A stretch of DNA of 31,454 bases from an uncultured archaeon. Lineage in GTDB: Archaea; Nanobdellota; Nanobdellia; Pacearchaeales; GW2011-AR1. The stretch covers positions 1-31,454 of the forward strand of contig CAIQQL010000152.1 in assembly GCA_903873955.1 (NCBI GenBank), written 5' to 3'. The notes under the pieces are model-generated. The model searched no databases and had not been told where the DNA came from. It worked only from the letters and a program-made list of their open reading frames with translations. Both the position numbers and the translations under genes were made by a program. Positions 1 to 7,549 of the stretch are shown here, piece by piece; the first letter of the stretch is position 1; each line of letters starts with the position of its first letter.

Positions 1-3000
1 TTCTGTGTCTGTGGTGACTGCTGCTCGTCCTGCAGCATCAGCATATGCAGTAGACAGATTGGCCTTGGCCTCTTGGGTGACTGCGTCATCCGCATGGTTT
101 ATCCCGTTCAACGTCCCGGGGGGGAACCCGCCAATGGTTGCTGTCGGATAGGATCCGATGTTCCCAGAGACGGTTGTAGGGCCCGTATTGCTGATCCCTG
201 AAGATGCGAGAATAGTAAAATTGCCGGCTGTTCCAAGGTTTACTGCAGCAGGGCCCGGTGCGGCAACTGCTACAGAAAAGTTCACAGCCGTGAAATTGAC
301 ATTGCCGCTCGTGTCATTGGCATAGAAAATGAACGTGTAATTTCCATTGGATAGATCAAGATAGAAAGGCGAGATAAAAGTAATATTTGCACTCCCATTA
401 TAGAACCACAGGGTATTAATTCCAAAATTATCTGTGGCAGTAAAATTAACGAGGACAGAATTATTGGTATAAACTCCATTTACAGGACTATCAACAATAA
501 TAACCGGTAAAACAAGGTCTCCAAAAAGGAAACTTGAAGTGTTAAAGGCCATATTCCCAGATACTCCCCCATAATCAAAAGCAGTGACGTTCAGTATATA
601 CATCCCCTTATCAAGAGCAGGAATGACAGGAGTACACTCATAAGTATCGCTACCTGCTTCAATAGCTAAGCATTGTGCATCATCATAGGTAGAATTATGG
701 ATAAAGGTAATGTTCCCTACCTGGATAAGAATAGAGCTAGGTTCAGTTCCTGTACCGTTAACAAAAATATCTGCAAAGAAACTATCGGTATAATTACCGC
801 CGTTAGAGGGTAGGGAGATTGTGATCACAGGTGAAGTAAGGTCTGAGACATTATACCCTGAAAAGCCTTGGACTGTAAAGCTCAAATCTCCTTTAGGAAC
901 ATAAATCACGCTAGGATTCCAGATACAAAGAGGGTCACCCGTACATCCACTTTCATTGTTGGTATATCCTGTACAGGTATTGTTAAACAACGCACTAAGA
1001 TCATCGACACAATTAAAGTATGTTGGGGGGGCATGATCGCCATTACCAAAAACAGGTTCCACTGAACAACCATAGGAGGCGATATCTGCACAAGTGCAGC
1101 CATAACCTAACGGAGGACAAGATCCTGCATCAGGAAAAGGGCGGCTATAATCTGAACATTGGACATTTGACCTGCAAGTTCCCCCTGTCGGAATACTATA
1201 ATAACCAGTTGAGTTCCAGACAATATTGCTTGCAGACTTATTTGTCTCAGAGACTACTGCAGGAGAAGATGCAAAAGGAAGATTATAGAAAGCAAGGGAA
1301 GCATTGCGATCGAGTTGTGCAAAATAGGACGTATTGACAAATATTCTGCTGTCTCCGAATTCCTGGGGCCCGACAACATTGACTTGGATGGCATTTGAAA
1401 GACCTGCAAGTCTCGAGGCGATATTTTGGTCTGAGAAGTTCAGATTACTGATATTCATAAAAAAGACGGGAGTGAAACCCTCCCAAGGGACTATACCCCG
1501 ATTACCTGAACAAGAACCATTGCGCTCAATCTGGACAATCAGGTCGATAGAATTGAAATTGTTTTCAAGCGTGAAGTTCGTGGTTAGGTTGCCAAATCGC
1601 TCACAGGTAGGGTCTCCACCCATGGAAGGTACCCCAATGTTTTGTAGTAAGAGAGGAAGGTAGGTTGGTATGGTGATGTTGGACATGGAGTTCGACACTT
1701 TAACAGATATCAGATGGAATTCTACTGAACTGATGTTTGCAAACAACGCATTATCCAGGACGCAACCCCCATGCCAGAGGCCGGTAAGAGAATCATAGGT
1801 TAAATTAAAGGTGCCATCGCCATTTTCACAGATACTAGAAGAGAGATTGGTAAGGTCTGCAACAACCTGATCAGTGTTTGCTGAAGCATTGACACTCAAG
1901 TTTACAAGATTATCTGCAGGTGAAAAGAAAAAATCAGGTGAAAGATACTGTGCTCCAAAGATCAGGGGAACAGAGATCACATTGAAGCTAAGGTTAGCAA
2001 TTATGAATTGTCCAGTAGAGTCATTGGCCCAGGCAAAAAGAGTGTTATGGCCTTGAAAGAAGGTTATCCAGGTAGGACCTGAATAGCTCATGTTCGTCCC
2101 GTTCCAATTATAGAACACATTTCCATTGCTGGAGATATTCAAAAGCAAGGTGCCATTCGAATAGTTCTGACTTTGCTGCGGACTTGCAATTGAGAGAGTG
2201 AGCGTTGGAGAGACTATGGTAATATTGGCAATAGATGATCTGACTTCATTGTCTTCGCCATTCACAGAAGTAAAAGCAAAAAAGGAATAAGAAGAGCTGG
2301 GATTGCCTGTTGCATTCACGACCCAGGTTACCAGACTCGAATTATTTGCAGGGATGGTGATTGTTTGTGGATTTGCATTAAGGGAATAGAAGGGCAAGGT
2401 ACCAGGAAGGGTGGAGATAAGGCCTTTAGAGATGGATGTGTTGAGCGCCCTTTGCAGGTCGATTCTAGAATAATTATTGCCACTGGCAGCATCATATTTT
2501 TGGATTCCTGAGCTCTTCAAAACACTGACAATCTGGGCCGTATGCAATCGAAGACCATCACGCAAGGAATAATACTGGTTCATCAATGCGATTGCACCTG
2601 CTGCATGAGGAGTCGCCATAGATGTACCGGACATTCCCCAATGTGAAGAGGAACTTCCGCCGTAGGTTGCAACAATACTATACCCAGGTGCCAAGAAGTC
2701 CGTCAAATTCCCTCGATTGAAGTCACTCAAAGTAGAATCATCCTTTCTGATGGAACTGATGGCAATGGCTCCGCTCGCGCAAGCTGGAGTAGTGATACCA
2801 TCTGACCAACCTTGATTACCTGCTGCGACAGTGACCGGGATTCCCAGACTTGCGGCATAATTGATTGCCTTAGCGGAAGAGTCTGCATCGCAAGGAACCT
2901 GATAATGTGTGCCATTGGGGTCATTGTCACCAATGCTCATGGAGATGACGGTGATATTGTAGACTTTTGCATTAAGGAGACACCAGTCAATTCCTGCGAC

Positions 3001-5589
3001 AATGTTGGTATCATCTCCATTACCAGCAGAATCCATGACTTTAACAGCGACAATGCGTGCACCTGGAGCAACTCCTCGGTAGGTAGCGTCTTCTGAAGCA
3101 ATAGTACCGGCAACATGGGTCCCATGCCAGCTACCTGAAAAATCATCCCAAGGGACAGCATCATTGTTCACAAAATCAAAACCGCCGATAACTTTTGGGT
3201 TAGGGAAGTAATTATAGCCACCGAAATCAGTATGATTGTAGACGATTCCTGTGTCAAGAATGCAAACGGTCTGTCCGATACCAGTAATGTTCGCTCCAGC
3301 ATACTGGGTCATCCAGGAATAATTTGCCCTGATGAGGGGTGCAGACTGATCTAAGGCGACACTATAGTTCTTGACAAGCTGTACGCTCTCAACATTAGGG
3401 TCACTCTGCAGAGCAAGAAGACCGGCCTTGGTAATCTTTCCAGAAAAAGCATTGATTAAAGCATATTTTCTGCCAAGGGTAAATAAGGAAGTTGTTTGAA
3501 CAGACTGCCCTTGTTTACCTCCTATTCCCAAGACAGAGAGGACTTTATCCTGCTTGTCAGCGACAGCTAAACTTCTCACACTGAGATCATCGGATTTAAT
3601 TGTAGAAACCGTTGAGGCAACTCCTTTAGGAGTAGAAAGAGCGACTTTGCCAGAAACAATAAGAGCAGACTGTGTCGCAAGTTCTTGAGGGGAAATATCC
3701 TTGAGCTGAACAATCACTGGATAGACTTCAGAATCAGAAAGTGATGCAACCTTGGAAAGAAGGTTTATATCAGGAGTAGAAAGAACGCTTGTCGTAGTTA
3801 ATTGCTGAGGATCAAGAGAGATATTAAGTGCTGTGCAAGCTACACCGCGACAGGAAACATTCACGGTAAAATTAAAAAGCCCATTGAAGGATACATTTCG
3901 GTTAAATGGGCCTACAATGCTTATGTTTACGACTGGAATCTGCAGAACAGAAAGATTATAAGATCCAGTCGAAGTTCCAGCATAGCTGGTGATTTTTGCG
4001 TAATAGGTCCCTGTCTGATTTATAGTCCAGGTGATTTTTGATCTGATGATATCCTGATAGATCAGATCATCACTTTCATTGATCAAGGTTACTCCATCAG
4101 GAGCATATAAATCAAGGACAGTATCAAAACCATTGACAAAACTCCAGTTGACCAAATCTCGGGTTTGTATGACATATTTGGCTCCGGCACTTGCATTAAA
4201 CTTTACATAGTCCACATCTGTCCCGGGATCGATGGTATGTTGCTGGATTTTACCATCAGTGGTTATCCATTGGGCTTGACCGAGGGTATTGTCAGGTTCA
4301 TAGGCATCAGTGCCGGACTGCACACTCTTGTTTCCCTGATAGACTCCAAACGTGGAGAAATGATAGGTCCAGACAATAAGGTCCTTGTTATCAGAACTGT
4401 TGATATAGCATTCTCGACCAGTAGTGCTGTTGATGTTGGTTGGAAAGGTTAGGTTATTGCAAAGAAGAGTGATAGGGGTAAGGTTCTGAGAGCCCTCGCT
4501 CCATCCAACACTATATCCTGCTGACCCTCCCAAAACAAGCCGAGCGGGAGAAGAGAGATTGATGCCTACCAAGTCCGAACCTACACTAAAAGCAAGGACT
4601 ACTGCTGAGCCGTTAGGTGCTGAAAAGGAAGTGTTTAGCCTAAGCATCGGAGCAAGCAATGAACCATCCCACGTCCCGTTGGTGGAGAAGGTGACATTGG
4701 CAGGAAGTTGCAAGGAATAATTGACACTTTGATTTCCAAGAGTCACTTCACGAGAAAGATTGGTTCCCCCATTGAAATTGATGACTTGCCCAGAACCGGC
4801 CAAAAACGAGAGGTTAAGGACAACGGACTGATTTGCAGGAACCGTTCTAGGGATGACCACCTGGCCTAATTGGGAAGTGCTGTTGAGAACAATCTGGGTG
4901 ATGGTGGCATTTACAGTGAATATGGACGTATTTGATACGAATGCTTGTGAAGGACCGGTGACTACAAAAGTCCCCACCGAGGTGTTGATGATTTGATAAG
5001 TGGAATAATCAGATTTATCGGCATAACCAAAGAAGAAGTAAGTATGAGCACCAGGAGCAAGGCCTACCGCATGCGCAGCGAGACAATTTGTACAGCCAGT
5101 ATAATCCGCAGGATAGGGCGCACCGTCAAGAAAAAACACAGAGTTATTGAAAGAGAATACTCCATCCATTACGGTCCAGTTTGAATAAAAGGAGGTAATA
5201 GAGGAATTAGAGTAAGCCTGAGGAGAGGAGGGTTGAGTATAAAGTGCAGAGTTAGATAAGGCAAATAAGAAGGCAGAGGTACTTAAGTTGTCATGAAAGA
5301 CTGAGGAATTCTTCTGCAAGGTCACCAAAGAAGAGGAGGAAAGAGAGGATTTGATAGGGGTGAAATTGACTTCAAGAGGGGGCGAAGAATTAAGGTCGGA
5401 GAGATTGGCATTTAAGGAAAGGTTAAGCAGGGTAGGGTCAAAGGAAGAGTTTAGGGTATCTGATCCCAACCCAGTATCGTTAGAAAATGCAGAGTCATTG
5501 TTCATGGCCACCGCCACATAAAGCGCAATAGCGCTGACAACTACACCGAGTATCAACAGACTAAGAAGCGACTTTGCTTGATTATTCAT
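1..5589 (-). CDS. Secreted multidomain subtilisin-family (S8) protease with C-terminal DUF3494-like ice-binding domain, 3'-truncated by window
   Basis: The reading frame is open from ATG at 5589 to base 1 (1863 codons, no stop), so the gene is partial. A TAA lies directly before the ATG, which fixes the start. Residues 8-28 form a signal peptide or signal anchor. Domains in order: Asn/Ser/Thr-rich beta region; a PPC-like domain (about 428-546, with DAYEPDN and DVDYVKF); first half of an Ig-like scaffold with C-x5-C (about 560-595); an I9-like propeptide region (about 607-747); the S8 catalytic domain (about 754-1050) with Asp779 in ILDTG, His822 in HGTHVAG, Asn925 in AAGNQG and Ser990 in GTSMATPHAAG; second scaffold half starting KGLIS (about 1047); a ten-Cys segment (about 1470-1557); an Ig-like domain (about 1694-1777); and the start of a DUF3494-like domain (from about 1780). 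All catalytic residues are present, so it is probably an active extracellular protease. A PPC domain ahead of the protease is unusual. The substrate is unknown. Confidence 0.93.
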   Translation of the reverse strand, partial: MNNQAKSLLSLLILGVVVSAIALYVAVAMNNDSAFSNDTGLGSDTLNSSFDPTLLNLSLNANLSDLNSSPPLEVNFTPIKSSLSSSSLVTLQKNSSVFHDNLSTSAFLFALSNSALYTQPSSPQAYSNSSITSFYSNWTVMDGVFSFNNSVFFLDGAPYPADYTGCTNCLAAHAVGLAPGAHTYFFFGYADKSDYSTYQIINTSVGTFVVTGPSQAFVSNTSIFTVNATITQIVLNSTSQLGQVVIPRTVPANQSVVLNLSFLAGSGQVINFNGGTNLSREVTLGNQSVNYSLQLPANVTFSTNGTWDGSLLAPMLRLNTSFSAPNGSAVVLAFSVGSDLVGINLSSPARLVLGGSAGYSVGWSEGSQNLTPITLLCNNLTFPTNINSTTGRECYINSSDNKDLIVWTYHFSTFGVYQGNKSVQSGTDAYEPDNTLGQAQWITTDGKIQQHTIDPGTDVDYVKFNASAGAKYVIQTRDLVNWSFVNGFDTVLDLYAPDGVTLINESDDLIYQDIIRSKITWTINQTGTYYAKITSYAGTSTGSYNLSVLQIPVVNISIVGPFNRNVSFNGLFNFTVNVSCRGVACTALNISLDPQQLTTTSVLSTPDINLLSKVASLSDSEVYPVIVQLKDISPQELATQSALIVSGKVALSTPKGVASTVSTIKSDDLSVRSLAVADKQDKVLSVLGIGGKQGQSVQTTSLFTLGRKYALINAFSGKITKAGLLALQSDPNVESVQLVKNYSVALDQSAPLIRANYSWMTQYAGANITGIGQTVCILDTGIVYNHTDFGGYNYFPNPKVIGGFDFVNNDAVPWDDFSGSWHGTHVAGTIASEDATYRGVAPGARIVAVKVMDSAGNGDDTNIVAGIDWCLLNAKVYNITVISMSIGDNDPNGTHYQVPCDADSSAKAINYAASLGIPVTVAAGNQGWSDGITTPACASGAIAISSIRKDDSTLSDFNRGNLTDFLAPGYSIVATYGGSSSSHWGMSGTSMATPHAAGAIALMNQYYSLRDGLRLHTAQIVSVLKSSGIQKYDAASGNNYSRIDLQRALNTSISKGLISTLPGTLPFYSLNANPQTITIPANNSSLVTWVVNATGNPSSSYSFFAFTSVNGEDNEVRSSIANITIVSPTLTLSIASPQQSQNYSNGTLLLNISSNGNVFYNWNGTNMSYSGPTWITFFQGHNTLFAWANDSTGQFIIANLSFNVISVPLIFGAQYLSPDFFFSPADNLVNLSVNASANTDQVVADLTNLSSSICENGDGTFNLTYDSLTGLWHGGCVLDNALFANISSVEFHLISVKVSNSMSNITIPTYLPLLLQNIGVPSMGGDPTCERFGNLTTNFTLENNFNSIDLIVQIERNGSCSGNRGIVPWEGFTPVFFMNISNLNFSDQNIASRLAGLSNAIQVNVVGPQEFGDSRIFVNTSYFAQLDRNASLAFYNLPFASSPAVVSETNKSASNIVWNSTGYYSIPTGGTCRSNVQCSDYSRPFPDAGSCPPLGYGCTCADIASYGCSVEPVFGNGDHAPPTYFNCVDDLSALFNNTCTGYTNNESGCTGDPLCIWNPSVIYVPKGDLSFTVQGFSGYNVSDLTSPVITISLPSNGGNYTDSFFADIFVNGTGTEPSSILIQVGNITFIHNSTYDDAQCLAIEAGSDTYECTPVIPALDKGMYILNVTAFDYGGVSGNMAFNTSSFLFGDLVLPVIIVDSPVNGVYTNNSVLVNFTATDNFGINTLWFYNGSANITFISPFYLDLSNGNYTFIFYANDTSGNVNFTAVNFSVAVAAPGPAAVNLGTAGNFTILASSGISNTGPTTVSGNIGSYPTATIGGFPPGTLNGINHADDAVTQEAKANLSTAYADAAGRAAVTTDTE

Positions 5590-5624
5590 TTACACCTTTT
5601 TACGTAACCAGAAGACAGGACTAA

Positions 5625-5632
5625 TTTATAAA
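5625..5632 (-). promoter_or_regulatory. TATA box for the S8 protease gene
   Basis: TTTATAAA is centred about 40 nt upstream of the ATG at 5589, predicting a start near 5603 and a leader of roughly 13 nt. That leader contains GGTG (5593-5596 on the minus strand) just before TAA-ATG, a short archaeal ribosome site. Confidence 0.6.
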
Positions 5633-5774
5633 CTTTATTGAAAAATGAACGAGGAAATAAACGAACTTTGAAAGATTTTATCGACGATAAAGGATATCAT
5701 TTGTAATCAAGAGTATAATTGAAAATAAATAAAAGATATCATTTGTAATCAAATGAGCCCTAAAAAGAAGAATA

Positions 5775-5784
5775 TTTATAAAAG
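5775..5784 (+). promoter_or_regulatory. TATA box for the RHH gene
   Basis: TTTATAAAAG lies between operator copies 2 and 3. A start about 25 nt downstream (near 5803) would fall inside operator copy 3 and give a leader of about 135 nt holding copies 4 and 5. Confidence 0.45.
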
Positions 5785-5819
5785 AAAGAGGATATCATTA
5801 AACATCAAAAAGATTTCAA

Positions 5820-5834
5820 GGAGGAAGCCCCTCC
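5820..5834 (+). promoter_or_regulatory. GGAGG/CCTCC hairpin in the RHH leader
   Basis: GGAGG (5820-5824) pairs with CCTCC (5830-5834) across a five-base loop, so a Shine-Dalgarno-like sequence would be sequestered. A second GGAGG (5903-5907 region) is followed by a tiny ORF, ATG-CTG-ATA-TCA-TAA, that overlaps operator copy 5. No good ribosome site sits at normal distance from the RHH ATG. The role is speculative. Confidence 0.3.
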
Positions 5835-5938
5835 AAGAAGTTCGGTGATATCATGTGTTATCTAAAGAAATCAACAAGACTATCAGAAGCAGGAGAAAAA
5901 CAGGAGGATGCTGATATCATAAGGTATCAGAAAGTATC

Positions 5939-6274
5939 ATGGCAGTAAAAAGAATTCTTTTGACCTTTGATTCTTCAACCCATGAAAAATTAAGGCTGAA
6001 AGGTGAAGAAGAAGGATATCGTAATGTTCAAAAGTATATCTATGAACTCATTAGAAAAGACTTAATCAAACAAGGACGCATAAGAACAAGTGCTCCTAAA
6101 GAGCCGGCGTTACCCTCTCCTGAAAGGATAGTTGAAAAAGAGATGCGTGAACGGATTGCTCAGGAGATGCAATCCTTGCCTCAAAATCAGCAGGAACAAA
6201 GCACATCCAATCAGAATTCCAATAACGAGCTTGCCGAGACTTTGAAGAAGCTAAAAGACCTCGCAAAAGACTAG
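5939..6274 (+). CDS. Ribbon-helix-helix (CopG/Arc-type) DNA-binding protein
   Basis: This is a 111-residue protein. Residues 3-10 (VKRILLTF) have the alternating pattern of an RHH beta strand. Helix 1 (about 12-26) and helix 2 (about 29-44, VQKYIYELIRKDL) are separated by a short turn, the standard RHH layout for a dimeric DNA-binding protein. Residues 50-100 are charged and Gln/Asn-rich and probably disordered, ending in a short helix (LAETLKKLKDLAKD). The ATG at 5939 is the first start after an in-frame TGA at 5912. The five-copy GATATCAT array directly upstream, including a half-site that overlaps the start codon, strongly suggests autorepression. It is divergent from the S8 protease gene and may regulate that gene too. 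There is no adjacent toxin gene, so it does not look like half of a toxin-antitoxin pair. Confidence 0.82.
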   Translation: MAVKRILLTFDSSTHEKLRLKGEEEGYRNVQKYIYELIRKDLIKQGRIRTSAPKEPALPSPERIVEKEMRERIAQEMQSLPQNQQEQSTSNQNSNNELAETLKKLKDLAKD

Positions 6275-6285
6275 ACTCCACAAAC

Positions 6286-6293
6286 TTTTTAAG
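6286..6293 (+). promoter_or_regulatory. Box A (TATA) of the tRNA gene
   Basis: TTTTTAAG is centred about 28 nt before the first tRNA base, as expected for an archaeal stable-RNA promoter. Confidence 0.55.
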
Positions 6294-6317
6294 AGAATAG
6301 AGCATTTTCTACAGATA

Positions 6318-6391
6318 GGGGCTGTGGGGTAGCCTGGTTAGCCTTCGAGTTTAGGGTACTCGCGACCCCGGTTCAAATCCGGGCAGCCCCA
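6318..6391 (+). tRNA. tRNA-Pro (anticodon AGG)
   Basis: A full cloverleaf can be drawn. The acceptor stem GGGGCTG (6318-6324) pairs with CAGCCCC (6384-6390), with A73 at 6391. The D stem is 6327-6330 with 6341-6344. The anticodon stem CGAGT (6346-6350) pairs with ACTCG (6358-6362). The T stem CCCGG (6367-6371) pairs with CCGGG (6379-6383) around TTCAAAT. The seven-base anticodon loop TTAGGGT has U33, anticodon AGG (6353-6355) and G37. The overall sequence matches archaeal tRNA-Pro, including the D-arm and discriminator A. CCA is not encoded and no intron is seen. A34 is unusual for an archaeon. Confidence 0.92.
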
Positions 6392-6411
6392 TCCTGAAAA
6401 GACCCTATCGG

Positions 6412-6417
6412 TTTTTT
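6412..6417 (+). terminator. Oligo-T terminator after the tRNA
   Basis: A run of six T starts 21 nt after the tRNA end, which is typical of archaeal termination. No strong hairpin precedes it. Confidence 0.45.
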
Positions 6418-6495
6418 AAGGGGCACTTTCCAGATTGAGAATACAAAGAACACTGCAAAACTGATTCTTAGAAAATACATTTTTAGTCCATTACG

Positions 6496-6505
6496 TTTAT
6501 AAATA
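6496..6505 (+). promoter_or_regulatory. TATA box for the membrane protein/winged-helix pair
   Basis: TTTATAAATA is centred about 25 nt ahead of the ATG at 6525, predicting an essentially leaderless transcript for the two-gene operon. Confidence 0.6.
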
Positions 6506-6524
6506 AAAAAGCAGAGGATATAGG

Positions 6525-7220
6525 ATGATAGAACAGGCACCTTTTCCTTTTTCTTTTCCAGGTTTTGCGCCTCATCCCCCTGTAGGTTTGCTGACCTTAG
6601 AGATACTGTATTTCATCATTGGAATAACGTTGTGTATTATCACGTTCTTAAAGACAAAAGAGGTATACAATCTTACAAAACATAAGGGCATATTTTATTT
6701 CCGCCAGACCTTCATCTTCTTTATACTCGCTTATATCATGAGATCAGTATTCCTGGCTATGTTGATGATCAACCCCTCTTCAGCATCGATGATATTTATG
6801 CCCTTGCATGATATTGCCTTGTTTTTACTGATCTATTTCAGTTTTATGGCCTTGTTTTCTTTGACCTATGGGACATTATGGCAGCCTAATAAAGAGCATT
6901 ATGCAGAGGATAATCTCCTCAATGGAATCGCAGTTGCACTCTCCTGTCTAGTGTTTTTTGGGAGATATGAAGTGATACCGATAGGATTAGGGTTATGTCT
7001 GTTGGTCTATTCAATAATAAAGATCTATCTGACAAAGGTCACAAGAAAGATTTTCTTTACGCAAATGAATGTATTATACATCCTATTATTCATATTCTGG
7101 ATTTGCAATTTAGTCCTGTTCTTGCAGGAGATTGATTTTGGCATCAAGATAGGGTTTTATGCAGTATCCTTGGTCTTGTTTGGAATAATCACACATAGAG
7201 TTTTCAAAAGATTGAAGTAA
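6525..7220 (+). CDS. Seven-helix integral membrane protein, unknown function
   Basis: A 231-residue, strongly hydrophobic protein with about seven predicted membrane segments. They lie near residues 22-42, 59-79, 87-110, 132-147, 150-166, 178-199 and 205-224. Connecting loops are short and the C-terminus is basic (THRVFKRLK). No catalytic motif or receiver/kinase domain is visible. It resembles the bare seven-helix sensor modules that in many archaea stand alone or precede signalling domains. The next gene, a winged-helix protein, starts one nucleotide after this stop, so the two are very probably co-transcribed and may form a membrane-sensor plus regulator pair. The sensor role is inferred from context only. 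Confidence 0.85.
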   Translation: MIEQAPFPFSFPGFAPHPPVGLLTLEILYFIIGITLCIITFLKTKEVYNLTKHKGIFYFRQTFIFFILAYIMRSVFLAMLMINPSSASMIFMPLHDIALFLLIYFSFMALFSLTYGTLWQPNKEHYAEDNLLNGIAVALSCLVFFGRYEVIPIGLGLCLLVYSIIKIYLTKVTRKIFFTQMNVLYILLFIFWICNLVLFLQEIDFGIKIGFYAVSLVLFGIITHRVFKRLK

Positions 7221-7221
7221 A

Positions 7222-7509
7222 ATGGGTAAAAAAAGAGACAAACTTACGTTGATATTTGATGTTCTGAACGTTATACGAAGTAATAAAAACGCGATAAAAC
7301 CCACCCGTCTATTACGATATTCAAACCTTTCTTCCCAGGGGTTTTTAGAGTATTATGGCGAACTGTTGAACAGAGGGTTCGTACAGGAGAATAAGAATGA
7401 GAAGGGAAGAAAGACTATATCGCTGACTGATAAAGGATTCAAGTTTTTGGAAAAGTACCAGATGATTAGAGGTTTTATAGACGATTTCGAATTAAACGGT
7501 ATGATGTAA
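7222..7509 (+). CDS. Winged helix-turn-helix transcription regulator (HTH_45-like)
   Basis: A 95-residue single-domain protein. The first helix (DKLTLIFDVLNVI) is followed by a helix-turn-helix (about 28-50, TRLLRYSNLSSQGFLEYYGE), then a wing with GRKTISLTDKGFKFLEKY (about 64-81) and a closing helix. TRLLRYSNLS and the T-D-K-G wing are characteristic of small archaeal HTH_45/PF14947-type regulators, which usually bind DNA as dimers. It starts one nucleotide after the stop of the membrane-protein gene, so the pair is a tight operon. It converges with the exporter permease gene, with 40 nt between the stops. The target promoter cannot be told from the window. Confidence 0.85.
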   Translation: MGKKRDKLTLIFDVLNVIRSNKNAIKPTRLLRYSNLSSQGFLEYYGELLNRGFVQENKNEKGRKTISLTDKGFKFLEKYQMIRGFIDDFELNGMM

Positions 7510-7549
7510 CAGCGTCCCGAGACAAAAAGATTTCTTAAAGAGAGGGAGA

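Larger units (their letters stand above)
5693..5939 (+). promoter_or_regulatory. Five-copy GATATCAT-N5-ATC operator-like array, likely bound by the RHH protein
   Basis: Copies lie at 5693-5708, 5735-5750, 5791-5806, 5847-5862 and 5913-5928. Each has the palindrome GATATC followed by a second ATC exactly 10 bp after the first, one helical turn. Copy 4 has a third half-site (AATCA, 5869-5873). Copy 5 has a third TATCA (5935-5939) whose last base is the A of the RHH start codon. Copies 1 and 2 share 18 identical bases. Copy 3 overlaps the transcription start predicted from the TATA-like box at 5775. The layout fits cooperative binding of an autoregulating RHH protein along one DNA face. The repeated motif is seen directly; the binding protein is inferred. 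Confidence 0.72.

Noticed and set aside
1..5589. A broken or frameshifted protease gene, because only short closed frames are visible in this region
   Set aside because: Reading the minus strand from the ATG at 5589 gives an uninterrupted frame to base 1. It lacks a stop only because the window ends.
5693..5939. The GATATCAT repeats as a CRISPR-like or origin iteron array
   Set aside because: The repeats are only 16 bp with spacings of 42-66 bp, there are no cas or replication genes nearby, and the adjacent RHH gene gives a better explanation.
5939..6274. Antitoxin of a toxin-antitoxin pair
   Set aside because: No toxin-like gene is adjacent; a tRNA and a membrane protein follow.
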